From Macrotis lagotis (lineage: Eukaryota > Chordata > Mammalia > Peramelemorphia > Peramelidae), in contig NC_133658.1 of assembly GCF_037893015.1 (NCBI RefSeq), positions 422,702,200 through 422,766,199 on the forward strand: a DNA stretch of 64,000 nucleotides, read 5' to 3'. Shown piece after piece: positions 30,880 through 42,253 of this stretch. The notes beneath the pieces were generated by a model. It saw only the letters and a program-made list of their open reading frames with translations. It searched no databases and was not told where the DNA came from. How positions within the stretch are numbered: the first letter of the stretch is position 1; every line of letters starts with the position of its first letter. The position numbers were made by a program, and so were the translations under genes.

Positions 30880-31600
30880 GACATGAAAAAGAGGTTTCAA
30901 TTGTTTTCTAAACTATCATGTTTAAATATTGTCAACTTCCATGTGAAAAAGGTATTTCCTTTTTTTGATTTTTGAGAGTACTTTGTGGAGCAACTTGTAT
31001 TGATCAACTTTTCAAAGTATTTCATCATTTCAACTTTTTTTACAATAATGTAATCATCATATCTTATTCTGTATATTTCAATCTGCATTTATTGTTAAAA
31101 GTCTTCTGAAGTTGTTTTGAATCTACTCCCTTCATGGCATCCTACAGCATTTTTGCATTATATTCAAATGCTGTAATATATAATATGCAATACACCATAT
31201 ACTATAATATAAATAATTTCCCCAATTTATTCCTATTTTGCTAAATCATAAAAGTGTTAATATAGAAATGTTTTTGTACATGTGAATCTTTTCCTCTTTG
31301 AACTTTTTGAATTGTATGGTGCAGTCATCTAAGTGAGCTAAAGAATATGTACAGTTTTGTGGATTTGAGAATATAACTGCAAAGTATTTTCCAGTTTGTG
31401 GGACCAATTCACAGCTCCACCAACAATGCATTAGTGTGCCCTTCCTTTCCCCATCCCTCCAAAAATTGTCCTTTTTGCAATTTTTGTAATATTTGCCATT
31501 CTGATGAGTGTGAAATGAAAGTTCCAAATTGTCTTGATTATCTATCAATAATAGAAAGCATCTTCTTCATTTTTCTTAAAACTTTTCCATGATAGGGCCT
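30880..31600 (-). mobile_element. Decayed L1 LINE, ORF2 end and 3' UTR
   Basis: The plus strand reads ATATGTACAGTTTTGTGGAT, GACCAATTCACAGCTCCACC, AACAATGCATTAGTGTGCCC and CCATTCTGATGAGTGTGAAA. These are the familiar reverse of the marsupial L1 segment covering the ORF2 end and proximal 3' UTR. Frames are broken throughout. Confidence 0.7.
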
Positions 31601-31730
31601 TTTATATCTAAATTATAAATGCATGCATCCTCATTCTCAGAAAATCTATCAAATTTATTGTATTTGGTATTAGAATATTTCTAGGGCATATCCCCTTCTC
31701 TTCACTCCAAAGCCACTAACCTAGTTTAGA

Positions 31731-31734
<4 letters not shown>

Positions 31735-31768
<34 letters not shown>

Positions 31769-32014
31769 TGTCTGTCTCTGTGTCTCTCTCTTTCTCTCTG
31801 TCACTCTGTCGCTGTCTTTCTGCCTTTGTCTCTGTCTCTCTCTATCACTCTGTCTCTTTCTCTCTGACTCTATCTCTTTCTCTTTCTGTCTCTTTTTCTG
31901 TCTCTGTCTTTATGTCTCTCTGTCTCTCTATCTATTTCTCTCTCACTTTGTCACTCTGTCTCTCTCTTTCTCTCTGACTCTGTCTCTTTCTCTTTCTCTC
32001 TGGCTCTGTCTATG

Positions 32015-32065
<51 letters not shown>

Positions 32066-32165
32066 TTCTCTGCCTCTCTGTCTCTGTCTGTCTCTGCCTC
32101 TGTCTGTCTGTCTCTGTCTCTGTCTGTGTTTGTGTGTTTCTGTCTCTCTCTGACTGTCTCTCTCC
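31735..32165 (+). repeat. (TG)n followed by a 400-bp TCTG/TCTC pyrimidine tract
   Basis: About 15 TG units and then an imperfect array of TCTC, TCTG and TTTCTC words, nearly all pyrimidine on the plus strand. It produces long cysteine/valine- and serine/leucine-rich open frames (for example 31,740-32,153) that are simple-repeat artefacts. Confidence 0.95.
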
Positions 32166-32179
32166 TTTTTTATTCAAAA

Positions 32180-32580
32180 TTTTTACACCTTTGGACCCTT
32201 CATTTCATACCTTGACCCACTTTGTTCTCTTCTTATAATCCAGCCTTATACTGGGCTTCCTTGCTGTTCCTCCATCTTTCAACTCTGGACAGTTGCATTG
32301 TTTGTCTCTGCTGCCTCACTACTTCTTTCATATCTCTAGAGTCCTTCAAGAATCAGTTCAAGAATCACCTCCAGTGGGAGTCTCCTCAACCTACCAATTG
32401 CTATGTGAATACCATTTACTTTACATTTATTCTGTGGAAAAACATTATGTGCCTATTTAAATACGTGTTTCTTCTCCTCTTGGAATGTAAATTCCTTGAC
32501 AACAGGTACACAGAACATAGTATATAAAAATTTCTTAATAAATAAGAAAATACAAGTTTTTTTTCCATTGATTGATTGAT
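32180..32580 (+). mobile_element. L2 LINE 3' end relic
   Basis: CTTGCTGTTCCTCCATCTTT, GAGTCCTTCAAGAATCAGTT, AATTCCTTGACAACAGGTAC and CCATTGATTGATTGATT. Good L2 order with the ATTG tail. Confidence 0.75.
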
Positions 32581-32859
32581 TTTCCAATTAATGATTTTGT
32601 TCATTTTCTTAAATTTCTTAAGTAGATTACAATATAATCCACAAATAGGGATTTAGACTTTTTGCCATGGTTTATTTCTTATTTTTTCTTGTCTTAGTGT
32701 TATAACTAAGATTATTTCAAGTAATTTCAATATAATTATTTCAAATAATAATGAAAACAGTATTCAAACTTTGTTTGCAGCAGGAAAACAAAGATTCTCC
32801 ATTAGTTTAACAAAGAATTGCATTTTTAATGAGGAAAAATCATTTCATTATTTTCATTA

Positions 32860-32985
32860 CATGTCTCCTGAACTAATCATGAGCTCCTTAAAGTAAAAAT
32901 CTGTGGCAATCCTTACCCCTTTCTTTTTATCCCCAACTCTTAGTATTACTCCAGGAAGCTAGTAAGAAATGTTTAACAGACTTTT
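32860..32985 (+). mobile_element. L2 LINE terminal fragment
   Basis: CATGAGCTCCTTAAAGTAAA, TTATCCCCAACTCTTAGTAT and AAGAAATGTTTAACAGA match the L2 terminus. Bases 32,581-32,859 are AT-rich and unassigned. Confidence 0.6.
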
Positions 32986-34295
32986 TTAGCTTTTGATATT
33001 ATTTTTATTGCTTTCATTATAATTATGATTAGTTATGGATATTTTTAATATGGAATTTTCCTTGTATTTCTGGTATGAATCACATTTGATCTTAATGTAT
33101 GTATTTTATTATATATTTAATCAATATTTATTAAAGATAATAATTTATAATTTTAGATTTCATTCTTCTCTGGCTTGAAAATCAGAAAATTATTTTTAAT
33201 TTCATAGAAACCACTAAATACAAGGTCATCTTATATGTTTTACTGTTTTGTAAAACTACAAGATGTCCTTTTATGTGATAATATTTGATCTTTGCATACT
33301 TTATGTACTTGCATACTTTCTGTATTCATTTTATCCTGGCATTTTTTCAATGTAGCAATTTGTATCTAATTTTTTCCCAATATTTATATAGTTTAAATAA
33401 TTTCTTACTTGGATATTAGTAGTATTATATGTTTTTGTAGGAGAACTTCCATTCCTTTTACCTTCTCAGTTAAATGGCTTTATAATTATGTGTAATATTT
33501 TTAATAATTTTTTTCTGCCTCTGTCTCCTTATCTCTATTTGTTTGTCTCTTCCCTCTCCATCTCTTTTACTCCCTCTATATTTTGGTAACATGTTTTCCT
33601 CATTATTCCTTTTCTTTTTTATGAATTAGCTAATGGCTTATAGATTTTATTGGCCTTTTAAAACAGCTCTTTATTAATTTAAATGGACCAGGTTTTTTTC
33701 TTCAATTCTGCTAATGTATCCATTTATATTTGAGATATCTTCTTTTGTGCTTGTTCTTGGTGCATTAATGAGTTGATTTTCTAAAAAAGAAATAAACAGA
33801 AAACTTAGGTAACCTTTTTCTCTTTATTAATATAGACTATCAGAGAAAGAAATTTAACTCTAAAGACTGTTTGAGCTGGCTTCCATAAATGTTATGCTGT
33901 ATTTTGGTAATTATGACATATATTTATTACCTGTTATCCCCAAAAGTTTAGTATATAATTTTAAACTCTTCTTTTAGGACTATATCTTTATTTTAATCAT
34001 ATTTCCTTTATTAATTACCTTTGTAATTAATAATAATTGTAATAGTTTGTAATAATAGTTTGTAAATTCATTAAAATTTCTGAACTTATTGATGTTACTT
34101 AGTGTCTACAGAGTTATTTTTGTAAATAAACTGTGAACATTTAAATAAAACTGAATTCTATAATATATATATACACACAGAATCATTTTTTGTCCAGTTT
34201 TCTTTTTAAGTTCTGCTTCTTTGTTTTTGTCGTTGTTGAATTTACATTCTGAAAGTGGAATGTTGTAATCTCCCATTATTAATGTTTTCTATCTG
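32986..34295 (-). mobile_element. Ancient L1 LINE ORF2 relic
   Basis: On the plus strand CTTGTATTTCTGGTATGAAT, AGATAATAATTTATAATTTT and TAAAACAGCTCTTTATTAAT match, in reversed L1 order, the reverse-transcriptase region and the stretch just before it. TGTTGTAATCTCCCATTATT near 34,260 fits the endonuclease part (the complement would read like the GDFN motif region). Highly decayed; extent approximate. Confidence 0.5.
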
Positions 34296-34299
34296 GATC

Positions 34300-34410
34300 A
34301 GGAACTCTTAAGTTTTTGGTGGTGTTGTCATGAATTCCTTTAGCATTCTGGTGAAATCTATAGACCCCTATTCAGAATAATGTTATTTGTAGTTGTTCAG
34401 AGAAATACTA
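34300..34410 (+). mobile_element. Possible hAT-type DNA transposon fragment
   Basis: AGGAACTCTTAAGTTTTTGG, ATTCTGGTGAAATCTATAGA and CCCCTATTCAGAATAATGTT recall a common mammalian element with the phrase 'GGACCCCTTTGGCAGTCTGG'. I cannot name the family with certainty and see no terminal repeats. Confidence 0.3.
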
Positions 34411-34894
34411 AATTTCCTTTAGAGGTTAATATAAATAAATATGTATATTTATTCCTACCCAGCTCACAGGCCTACTGGAAACCTATCTACAGACATGAGA
34501 CTGGAAATTTTGATTTAGTCTCTTTTGATTTCAATGAACTTTTCCTTTTTAATTTAGTTGTGGTGCCATTAGATGTGCTATTTAATATCAACAGACATTC
34601 ACTACTCTTTACTTATAACAGAGTCCCCATGTTGACCTCTCAAAGCTTTTTAATTTGAAATTATTTTTATCCAGAATCATTACTGTAGTATCACTAATTA
34701 TCTAGTCTATCCGTAACCTTTCTTTTCAGCCATTATATTCTTTTATATCTCAAATGTTTCCAATTGACAATTTTTTAAACCTATTCTTTAATATATTTCT
34801 TTTAGAGCCAAATGGATTCCTTTAAAATTAAATTTTATAATTGTCAACTTTGTTTTAACTCTACAATATTGAGATGTGATTTTGTAGAAGTGAA
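34411..34894. other. Unrecognised AT-rich stretch
   Basis: A 92-codon open frame at 34,380-34,658 (+) has no family resemblance. It may be further L1 decay. Confidence 0.3.
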
Positions 34895-34966
34895 ATTAAA
34901 ATTTGTCTCATTTACTTCCTTTACTTAAAATTCTTCAGTGACTCTATAATACCTCTAAGACAAAAA

Positions 34967-34967
34967 C

Positions 34968-35018
<51 letters not shown>

Positions 35019-35019
35019 C
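34967..35019 (+). repeat. (GATA)n microsatellite
   Basis: About 13 uninterrupted ATAG/GATA units. Confidence 0.97.
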
Positions 35020-35025
35020 ATGGAT

Positions 35026-35148
35026 GGATATATGAATTATGGATGGATGGATGGATGGATGGATGGATGGATGGATGGATGGATGGATGGAGGGAGGGAT
35101 GGATGGATGGATGGATGGATGGATGGATGGATGGATGGATGGATAGAC
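35026..35148 (+). repeat. (GGAT)n microsatellite
   Basis: About 25 GGAT units interrupted by GGAGGGAGGGAT. It yields a spurious Met-Asp-Gly/Trp-rich open frame. Nearness to the GATA tract suggests one array that mutated to two motifs. Confidence 0.97.
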
Positions 35149-35859
35149 AAAGGAATAAATAGAGAAATAGTAGAAAACAGATTTAAAAAAAGAGGGAGAG
35201 GATGAGAGAGTTTGCTGCTTGGAATTTAAAATCATTTAATCTGACTTCAGCCAGTCTAATTATCCTTCCCTCCCCTTCTTTCACTATAAACACTCCAACC
35301 AAATTAACTTGCTTTCTTATCTGAGACAACTGGTTTCCATCCTCCTTGCCATTGCACAAGTTTTCCCCAATGCCTGGAATGTTCTCCCAATCTGTTGCAA
35401 TCCCTAACTCCCTTTAAGACTCAATTCAGTGTTCAAAGTCTTGCCAAAACTTCCTGAATGTGAAAACTTTCCTAGATTTCTTAGCTTTTGGAGTTTGATT
35501 CCATTTGTGAATTACTTTTTTTTTGTAAATTTAGACATACTTTCCATTTCCTTGCCCATTTACATTTATTCATTGTCTCTAATACTGTGTAAACTCAAGG
35601 GCAAAAGAAATATTTTTTGTCTTTGTTGCTGCCCAGCAGAGTGTTTGGCACATTGTTGGTGCTTAATAAGTGTTTTTAAAATTGATTTTCCCCCTACTTA
35701 TTCTAATCCCAATTTTTTTGAATATACACAAATACTCTAGCACTCCTTAGAAAATTCACCTTTTATTAACTTCATAAAAACATATTCTCTTATTTAAGGT
35801 AGACCTTGCCATTAATCTGTTTCCAGGTTAATCCAATGCCTTTTGCAGGTAGACTTCAA

Positions 35860-36905
35860 TCCATTTACATGGTCCACTCTCATTTTAAAATTTTATTGAT
35901 CATTTTGTCTTTTTATACCACATATATTCCTTTAAGTTCTGATATATCTCCCTATATGCATCTGTTAAAATTGGCACATATAATGACAAAATCTTACAAT
36001 ATATGTAGTGTTCCATCTGTATCAATCATCTCTCTATGAGAAGAGCAAAATTTTTTCATGATCCATCCTTCAGAAACAATATTGATCTCTGAAATTAATT
36101 TTAATTCAACTTAGTTTGTGTTATTTTATTTATATTATTACAGTTATTGTGCATATTATTTTCTTGATTTTTTATTCCTTTGCAGTTTGTAAAAATCATT
36201 CCTGATACTCTGAGTTCCTTATTTTCATGATTCTTTTCTAGTGTAATCATACTTCATTTTATTCATATACCACTGACTTTTCAGTCAGTCCGCAGTTGTT
36301 TAACATTGACTTTGTTTCTGATTTTTACTATTTAAAAAGAAAAGCATTGCCATCAATTTTTAGTAAATATTAGATGGTTATCTTTGCCTTTTCCCCCTTG
36401 AGTTTATGCCCACTAATAGAATCAAATGATATGAACATTTTAGGGACTTTTCTTGCATAATTTCATTTTTTCAGAATATTTGGTTTAATCTACCACCCCA
36501 TGAAAAGTGTATTAATGTTCCTTTCCTCCCACAACTCCTCCAACACTGACTATTTCTGTCTTTTTTCATCTTTGGTAATTTGATTGGGGTGATATAATAC
36601 CTCAGAGTGACTGTGATCTAAGGTACATAGCTAAATGAGTAATAATTCACATTTTTCTTTTGAGAGTTCCATGTTTACAGTCTTGAGAAATGGCTCTGTC
36701 ATATATTTGTGTAAATTCCATATATGTGCTGAAAACCAAACTTTGTTAAGCAAGATTTAATGAACAGATTTTTTTTCTCCATCTCAAAGTTTCTTTTATT
36801 ATTTGGGTGTTTTTAAATTTTATGTAATGAAAATTTTCTATTATTTTTGTTTTGTAATTTTCCCTTTCACATTTTTAGTTACAAATTCTTCCCCTTACCA
36901 TAAAT
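35860..36905 (-). mobile_element. Decayed L1 LINE, 3' UTR into ORF2 end
   Basis: The plus strand begins AAATTTTATTGATCATTTTG and TTACAATATATGTAGTGTTC, then GTGTATTAATGTTCCTTTCC and CTCCTCCAACACTGACTATT, then TTTGGTAATTTGATTGGGGT. This is the reversed order of a marsupial L1 3' end. It continues beyond the MAR1-type SINE at 36,922-37,108. Confidence 0.65.
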
Positions 36906-36921
36906 AATAAAGATACCTATA

Positions 36922-37108
36922 TCTTGTTGTTCAGTAGTTTGCCAATTTCTTCTTCAACTCATTTTACAGGTAAGAAAACAGAGGCAAATAGGGTGAAGTA
37001 ATTAAATCCAGGGTAACACAACTAGTAAGGGTTTGAGATAAAACATGAACTTGGGCAGATCCCAACTTCAGGCCTAGTAGTCTATCCATTCCACCACCTA
37101 GCTGCCTA
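36922..37108 (-). mobile_element. MAR1-type SINE in L1
   Basis: TTGTTGTTCAGTAGTTTGCC, CATTTTACAGGTAAGAAAAC and CTATCCATTCCACCACCTAG. The RTE-like tail is shortened. Confidence 0.7.
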
Positions 37109-37129
37109 GTTCAAGCTATTTTCCTCTAA

Positions 37130-37320
37130 TTCTTATTTTTATATTGTTGTTGCTCATCATTTAAACTTACTTACTATTTTCTGTGGGACCAATTATTGAC
37201 TTAAACTCATTTTCTTCCCAACTAATCTAGTGTTCTTAGCAATCTGGTCAAATAGAAAATCCTTATCAAGTAGTTCTTAAGTTTCTGGGACAAGTTCTCT
37301 GTGATCTGTCATGGTAGGTT
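37130..37320 (-). mobile_element. L1 LINE ORF2 continuation
   Basis: The complement of 37,230-37,290 (GATAAGGATTTTCTATTTGA, then CCAGATTGCTAAGAA) matches the L1 ORF2 region 'DKNSLFDKNCWEN'. It probably belongs to the same L1 as 35,860-36,905. Confidence 0.45.
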
Positions 37321-37322
<2 letters not shown>

Positions 37323-37398
<76 letters not shown>

Positions 37399-37408
37399 TA
37401 TATATGAC
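37323..37408. repeat. (TA)n microsatellite
   Basis: About 38 near-perfect TA units. A likely site of cruciform extrusion and assembly error. Confidence 0.97.
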
Positions 37409-37967
37409 TAATTAGGGTACCATACTAAGTATTACTTACCTTAATTGCTGCTTGCAAAATCATCTCTTAATCAGTACAAAGGCAGAATTTGAAAACAACG
37501 CATCTGGGCGAGTTGAATCTTTACATTTATTTCTCTTTGAGACTTTGGTGAATTCTATCAATCTGCAGTCTATTCCTTGATCTTATTACCAGGAAATTTT
37601 ATTGAACAATTTTCTGGGGTAAGAAAGGAAGTGAGGGAGAAAAGTTAGGTTCTTTTTTCTTCTCATTTGTTTTTTAGTAATCTGCTGACTCTTAGATTGC
37701 CTTTCTGAGAACTTTCACCAAATTCTACCATGGTTTTGGGCAGTTTTCAAACGTTTTTCCAACTGGCTTGTCTTTGCTCTTTTCGTACTTCATATTCTAC
37801 TCATTTACTTTTCATCTCAGACTTTTATTTCTTTTTTTATTTCCTTTTTTTAAATTTGTTTTGCTACTAGAAATGATCTCAGCAAATTTACAAATAAATC
37901 ACTCACAGAATACTTTTCTTGAAATCATGTAAACAGCATAAAAAGTGATTGTAATTGATAAAACATA
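37409..37967. other. Unrecognised stretch
   Basis: Could be more decayed L1. No secure hallmark seen. Confidence 0.3.
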
Positions 37968-38215
37968 TTTTGTTGTTGCCATTGCTTAGTTGTTTTCAGT
38001 AATATTTGATTCTTCAAGCCATCATTTGAGGTTTTTCTTGGCAATGGCAATGGCTTGCCATTTCCTTCTCTAGACCATTTTATAGATGAGTAAACTGAGG
38101 CAAAGGGGGTTAAGTGACTTACCTAGAGTCACATAGCTAATAAGTGTCTGTACTGAATTTGGACTCAAATCTTTCTGCCTCCAGGTCCAGCATTTTATCT
38201 ACGACTCCCCCTCAA
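37968..38215 (-). mobile_element. MAR1-type SINE
   Basis: TTGTTTTCAGTAATATTTGA and AATGGCTTGCCATTTCCTTC (reversed tail and body). Then GGGGTTAAGTGACTTACC and TCAAATCTTTCTGCCTCCAG (core and head). Confidence 0.85.
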
Positions 38216-38545
38216 TGACACAGATAGATCACATATCTAGTTTTAAATTTTGTTTTTTTTTTGATTTTTTGCTTCTTGTTTAAAAAGAATGAATGTGTGT
38301 TTAATTTTAATGAACTAGTATCATCATTGCCTTTTTTCCTAGATATTTGAATTGGATTTTTGGTTGTTTGAGTTGTCTTAATTCATTTTGTTGAGTATAT
38401 TGGACTATTTTTTTTTAAGAAGCAGGGTGAAAAGAAGAAAGAAAACTATTTTCTTTTCATCTCTAAGAATTTGATTTCCTGTGGATATCTTTATTTAATG
38501 AAAATAATTCAATAACTTCATGTTTTTTTTCTCTATCAATCTCCT

Positions 38546-38700
38546 GGGGTGGCTAGGTGGTACAGTGGATAGAGCACTGTCTCTGGAGTCAGGAGTACCT
38601 GAGTTCAAATCTGGCCTCAGATGTTTAATAATTACCTAGCTGTGTGGCCTTGGGCAATCCACTTAACCCCATGTGCCTTACAAAAAACCTAAAAAAAAAT
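38546..38700 (+). mobile_element. WSINE-type tRNA SINE with target-site duplication
   Basis: GGGGTGGCTAGGTGGTACAG, GAGTTCAAATCTGGCC, then CTTACAAAAAACCTAAAAAA. Flanked by TATCAATCTCCT (38,534-38,545) and TATTAATCTACT (38,701-38,712), 10 of 12 bases equal. Confidence 0.93.
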
Positions 38701-38712
38701 TATTAATCTACT

Positions 38713-38999
38713 TCCATTTTTCCTGATGATACATTATACATATCAGACCTTTACTAACAGAAGATCCTCTTTCCATTTTTAACAGTTTGTAAATTTATTT
38801 TGTCTTATGCTAAAGTAAAATTTATTAGTTGTTTGAGTTTCTTTCTACTACTTTTTTTTATAAATTTGAGAGATTAGTCTCTTTTGATTGCTCCTCTTCT
38901 TTTATCTCAAATACCTACCTACCACCCATCTTTATGCTCAGCTTTTTCCTAAATCAATCATTCATTCCTCAGAAAATAGTTTAAATTATGAGCAATAGT
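38713..38999. other. Unrecognised stretch
   Basis: AT-rich with no family hallmark. Confidence 0.3.
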
Positions 39000-39255
39000 A
39001 ATATAAATAATAAAGAGCTAGACATTCAACTCAGCTGTTTTATATAAAGTATTATCACATGAAAGATCTTGATGGACCTCTCAATAACCCTGTAAAATAA
39101 GCAGTAAAAATGATCATTATCCTCAATTTAAAAACAAGAAGACTGATATTCAGAAAAATTGAGTAACTTTTCATGGTAAAGTAGCCATGATTCCATGGTT
39201 AGTAAGTAAGAAAATCAAAATTCTTACCAATGTCTTTGAACTCCATAATCTGAAC
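39000..39255 (-). mobile_element. MIR SINE relic
   Basis: ATATAAAGTATTATCACATG, CTCAATAACCCTGTAAAATA and AATTGAGTAACTTTTCATGG, then a decayed head. Reverse MIR order. Confidence 0.55.
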
Positions 39256-39539
39256 TTTTCCATAGCTGCCTCAATGTACTAGTGTGTGTATTGCCCTGAT
39301 GCCTTAATCTCTCCCAGTTAATATTCATAATATCTAACTTTTCTACTTATGGTATCCACTCCCCCATTCCTTCAACCTGAGTGATAACTAAAGATGCCAC
39401 AAATTCTCTGAATTAAAATTCCCACATCTATTAAATGAAAAGCCTTTCTAGTTCTAATATTTTATAACAATAATATAGCAATATATGCCTGACCAAAAAG
39501 AAAAAAATAATTCCTTATGACATAACTCCTGATAGAGAG

Positions 39540-39680
39540 TACAGAATTATAATTACATTTTGCAGATGAAGAAACTGAGACACATTATTAGGGTGTACAT
39601 CCACAAAGGTACATGAATATTGACAACCATAGTATTCAAAGAAAAGTCTTCTAACTTCAAGCTCAGTGATCTTTCCATCA
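39540..39680 (-). mobile_element. MIR SINE relic
   Basis: ACATTTTGCAGATGAAGAAA, CTGAGACACATTATTAGG, AGTCTTCTAACTTCAAGCTC. Between this and the preceding copy (39,256-39,539) only a possible plus-strand MIR tail at about 39,380-39,470 is seen. Confidence 0.65.
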
Positions 39681-40669
39681 GATAATTATTTTTAGTGAAT
39701 TCTTATCTATATTATCTTTACTTTATTTCTAGTTTTAAATATGAAGTGAATTAAAAAAAAAGTAAATCTTACTCCTGAATCCAGGTGTAAGAAGGGAAGG
39801 AATGAAACCATGCCTACTAACACCACCTTATTTGAGTCAGACAACAAAAGGACTAATAAAGTCTGTCACGTTCCTAATTTCAAACTTTTAAATAACTTTC
39901 TGTTTTTTTAAAAATTGTCTCTATGGAGCAAATACTTAAACACAACAGGCAATCTCTTATAGTGGGTTGAAATTGAAATACCAATGTGGTTCTTCACAGG
40001 TATCAAAGAAGAAATACAAATCCTGAAGAAAAACAAATGAATCAACTTTAGAAGCCTGTGGGATTGGGCCCCCTCAGTGCAAGGATACCCTGTTTTACAG
40101 CAGTGTAGACTGTGAGAAGCAAAATATTTGCACCCAACTTTATTCCAGGATAAAAGACTAGGAATATAGAGTAATAAGCAATCCTGGCAGGACTCTGACA
40201 AGCTTTAGAAATACTGACCTGCAGGAAAGGTTTCTCACACTCAGCAGATACTGTATTGGTTTGCATATAGACTGTACTCGTTCCATATTTCATTTGTATT
40301 AAATCCTGAATGTGAAATAATAAGTAGGAATTTTAGTTTTGTTTTCACTGTACATCTTTATTTTCAAAGATATTCATGTTCACATGCAGTCTATCTAACA
40401 ATCTCTCCTCCCATCTCCTGGCTACCTAGACACATAATGGACCTTGGCAAGAAGAGTAATTTGGTTGCTTGGGTGAACAAGCAGTCAATAACTGTTAGTT
40501 GTCCAGTAAAATTTCCAGCTACCTTCAAACAGTTACCTAAGATCCATTGGGCTTAATCATGTGTCCTGACACTAGACTTTTCAGAACCTCAGGCATAATC
40601 TTACAGATATACTCTATAGACCACTGAGCTTAACATGACCCATCATTGAAACCTCAGGTCTTTAGATCT
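39681..40669. other. Unrecognised, mostly unique DNA
   Basis: Two overlapping minus-strand open frames (97 codons at 39,908-40,201 and 81 codons at 40,048-40,293) have no known similarity and no gene context. The stretch 39,770-40,340 shows no repeat hallmark. Confidence 0.35.
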
Positions 40670-41016
40670 GCCTTGGATTTTTCTTTTTCATATTTTTGTC
40701 TCCCTCATTTAGACTGTGAACTCCTTGATAAAATGAGTTGCTTCATTTTTATATTTCTATACCTAATACATCGTGAAGCCCTTAGCACATAGAACTCAGT
40801 AAATGCTTTCATTCATTCAAATATATGAATGTAAATTGGGTAATAGATATAATGTGCCTATATACATACACATACATGTACATATATATTGAACATTTAT
40901 TTACATATAGAGATATATATTTTATTCAAATATTCACAGGGATCTGTGGAATAATCTAACAATAAACTAACAAGATTAAAATCTTATTCATGCCTACTTG
41001 TTTTGCATGCCTCACT
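40670..41016 (+). repeat. Long inverted duplication, left arm
   Basis: Reverse complement of 41,909-42,253 at high visible identity. Paired landmarks: GCCTTGG (40,670) with CCAAGGC (42,253), GTCTCCCTCATTTAGACTGT with ACAGTCTAAATGAGGGAGAC, GGGATCTGTGGAATA with TATTCCACAGATCCC, TGCCTACTTG with CAAGTAGGCA. The outer half is an L2 3' end (GTGAACTCCTTGATAAAATG). The inner half is DNA beyond the L2 end, so independent L2 insertions cannot explain the symmetry. Differences include the length of an internal (TA)n run. Confidence 0.9.
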
Positions 41017-41908
41017 TACTTTTTCCTGAAAAGAATACTTTGTCAGTTTGTTAGCCAATTATTATCCTTTACTCTTACCATATGAAGATGAAGATCAACT
41101 CATCTTTTATTTTCACTCATGTTTCCCTGATACTTCTGTTTGCTCCAGTGATTCTTTGAAATGTCTTATTTATTAAATGTTTTTCTCATGTCCACTAGGA
41201 ACCTCTCTATTGCACTCTGTGTGATACTCATTTTAAAAATATGACATCAGAATGATTATTATATTTAGAGACATTTATAGACAGTCAACTTTAGAATACT
41301 GAATTACATCTTACCTTTTACGGGTACCATCAATGATACCTTTGGTAAGTTACTGAATGTCTCAGTGACCCATAAAACTCTAAGGATGTAAATTAAAGAG
41401 ATGCTTATCTATCTTAATAGATCCTCATTGAAATTTCCATAAGTAATTGAAATCAAGTTTGAATCTGTTATATGTATACACATACATATATAAATAATGC
41501 ACATACATTCACACATGTACATATACAGCTATGTATGAGTGGGCAACAATATAACATGTGTGTGCATATACATCCATATTTGCATATGTATTTGTGTGGT
41601 ATAATTGATGTATGCTTGAATGTGTATATATGTGTATACACAAACATTTTTGTTCATATCTGTGATCTTACTGGTCTAGGGAACTGCTGTTGTATGAACT
41701 CTTCTCCCTCAGTCAGTTAATATGCAAATGTTAATTTATTGTCCACTGTGTACTGATTTTCCTTCACTTCCCAAATCCAAATCAGTTGTCAAATCTTGTT
41801 GTGAAGGTAAACTCAAAAAGATTTGACAACAGATTCTAGGAATCTTAGAGTACTAAGGTCAAAAAGACAAAAATTAACCAATGTCAATAAAGAAAGTGAA
41901 ATTATCTG
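41017..41908. other. Spacer of the inverted duplication
   Basis: About 890 bp with no secure repeat. An ACATAC/TATGTG-rich low-complexity block lies at about 41,470-41,650. The homology of the arms may fade inwards by a few tens of bases. Confidence 0.6.
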
Positions 41909-42075
41909 GAGTGGGGCATGTAAGACAAGTAGGCATAAATAGATTTTAATCTCTAGTATTAGACTATTCCACAGATCCCTTTGAATATTTGAATAAGATG
42001 TATAACTAAATATGTAAATATATGTGTATGGATATATATATATATATGCACAGTATATCTATTATCCAATTTATA

Positions 42076-42112
<37 letters not shown>

Positions 42113-42253
42113 GAAAGCATTTACTGGGTCCTATGTGCTAAGTGCTTCATGATGTATTGGGTATAGAAATACAAAAATGAGACAACTCATATTCTCAAGG
42201 AGTTCACAGTCTAAATGAGGGAGACAAAAACATGAAAAAGAGAGTTCCAAGGC
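41909..42253 (-). repeat. Long inverted duplication, right arm
   Basis: Partner of 40,670-41,016. It contains two (AT)n runs (about 42,031-42,047 and 42,080-42,110). The second replaces the short ATTCATTC tail seen at the L2 end in the left arm. Here the L2 continues outward beyond the arm, so this side is the likelier source copy. Confidence 0.9.

Larger units (their letters stand above)
34895..35690 (+). mobile_element. L2 LINE relic split by microsatellites
   Basis: AAAATTCTTCAGTGACTCTA (L2 RT end) precedes the GATA/GGAT tracts. CAATGCCTGGAATGTTCTCC, TTAAGACTCAATTCAGTG and TTGTTGGTGCTTAATAAGTG continue the L2 3' part after them. The microsatellites therefore expanded inside or replaced part of the L2. 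Confidence 0.7.

Noticed and set aside
31738-32215. Long open frames rich in Cys/Val and Ser/Leu
   Set aside because: They are translations of (TG)n and TCTC/TCTG simple repeats, open in several frames at once.
34921-35235. Open frames of repeated Ser-Ile-His-Pro / Trp-Met-Asp-Gly
   Set aside because: Products of the GATA/GGAT microsatellite on either strand.
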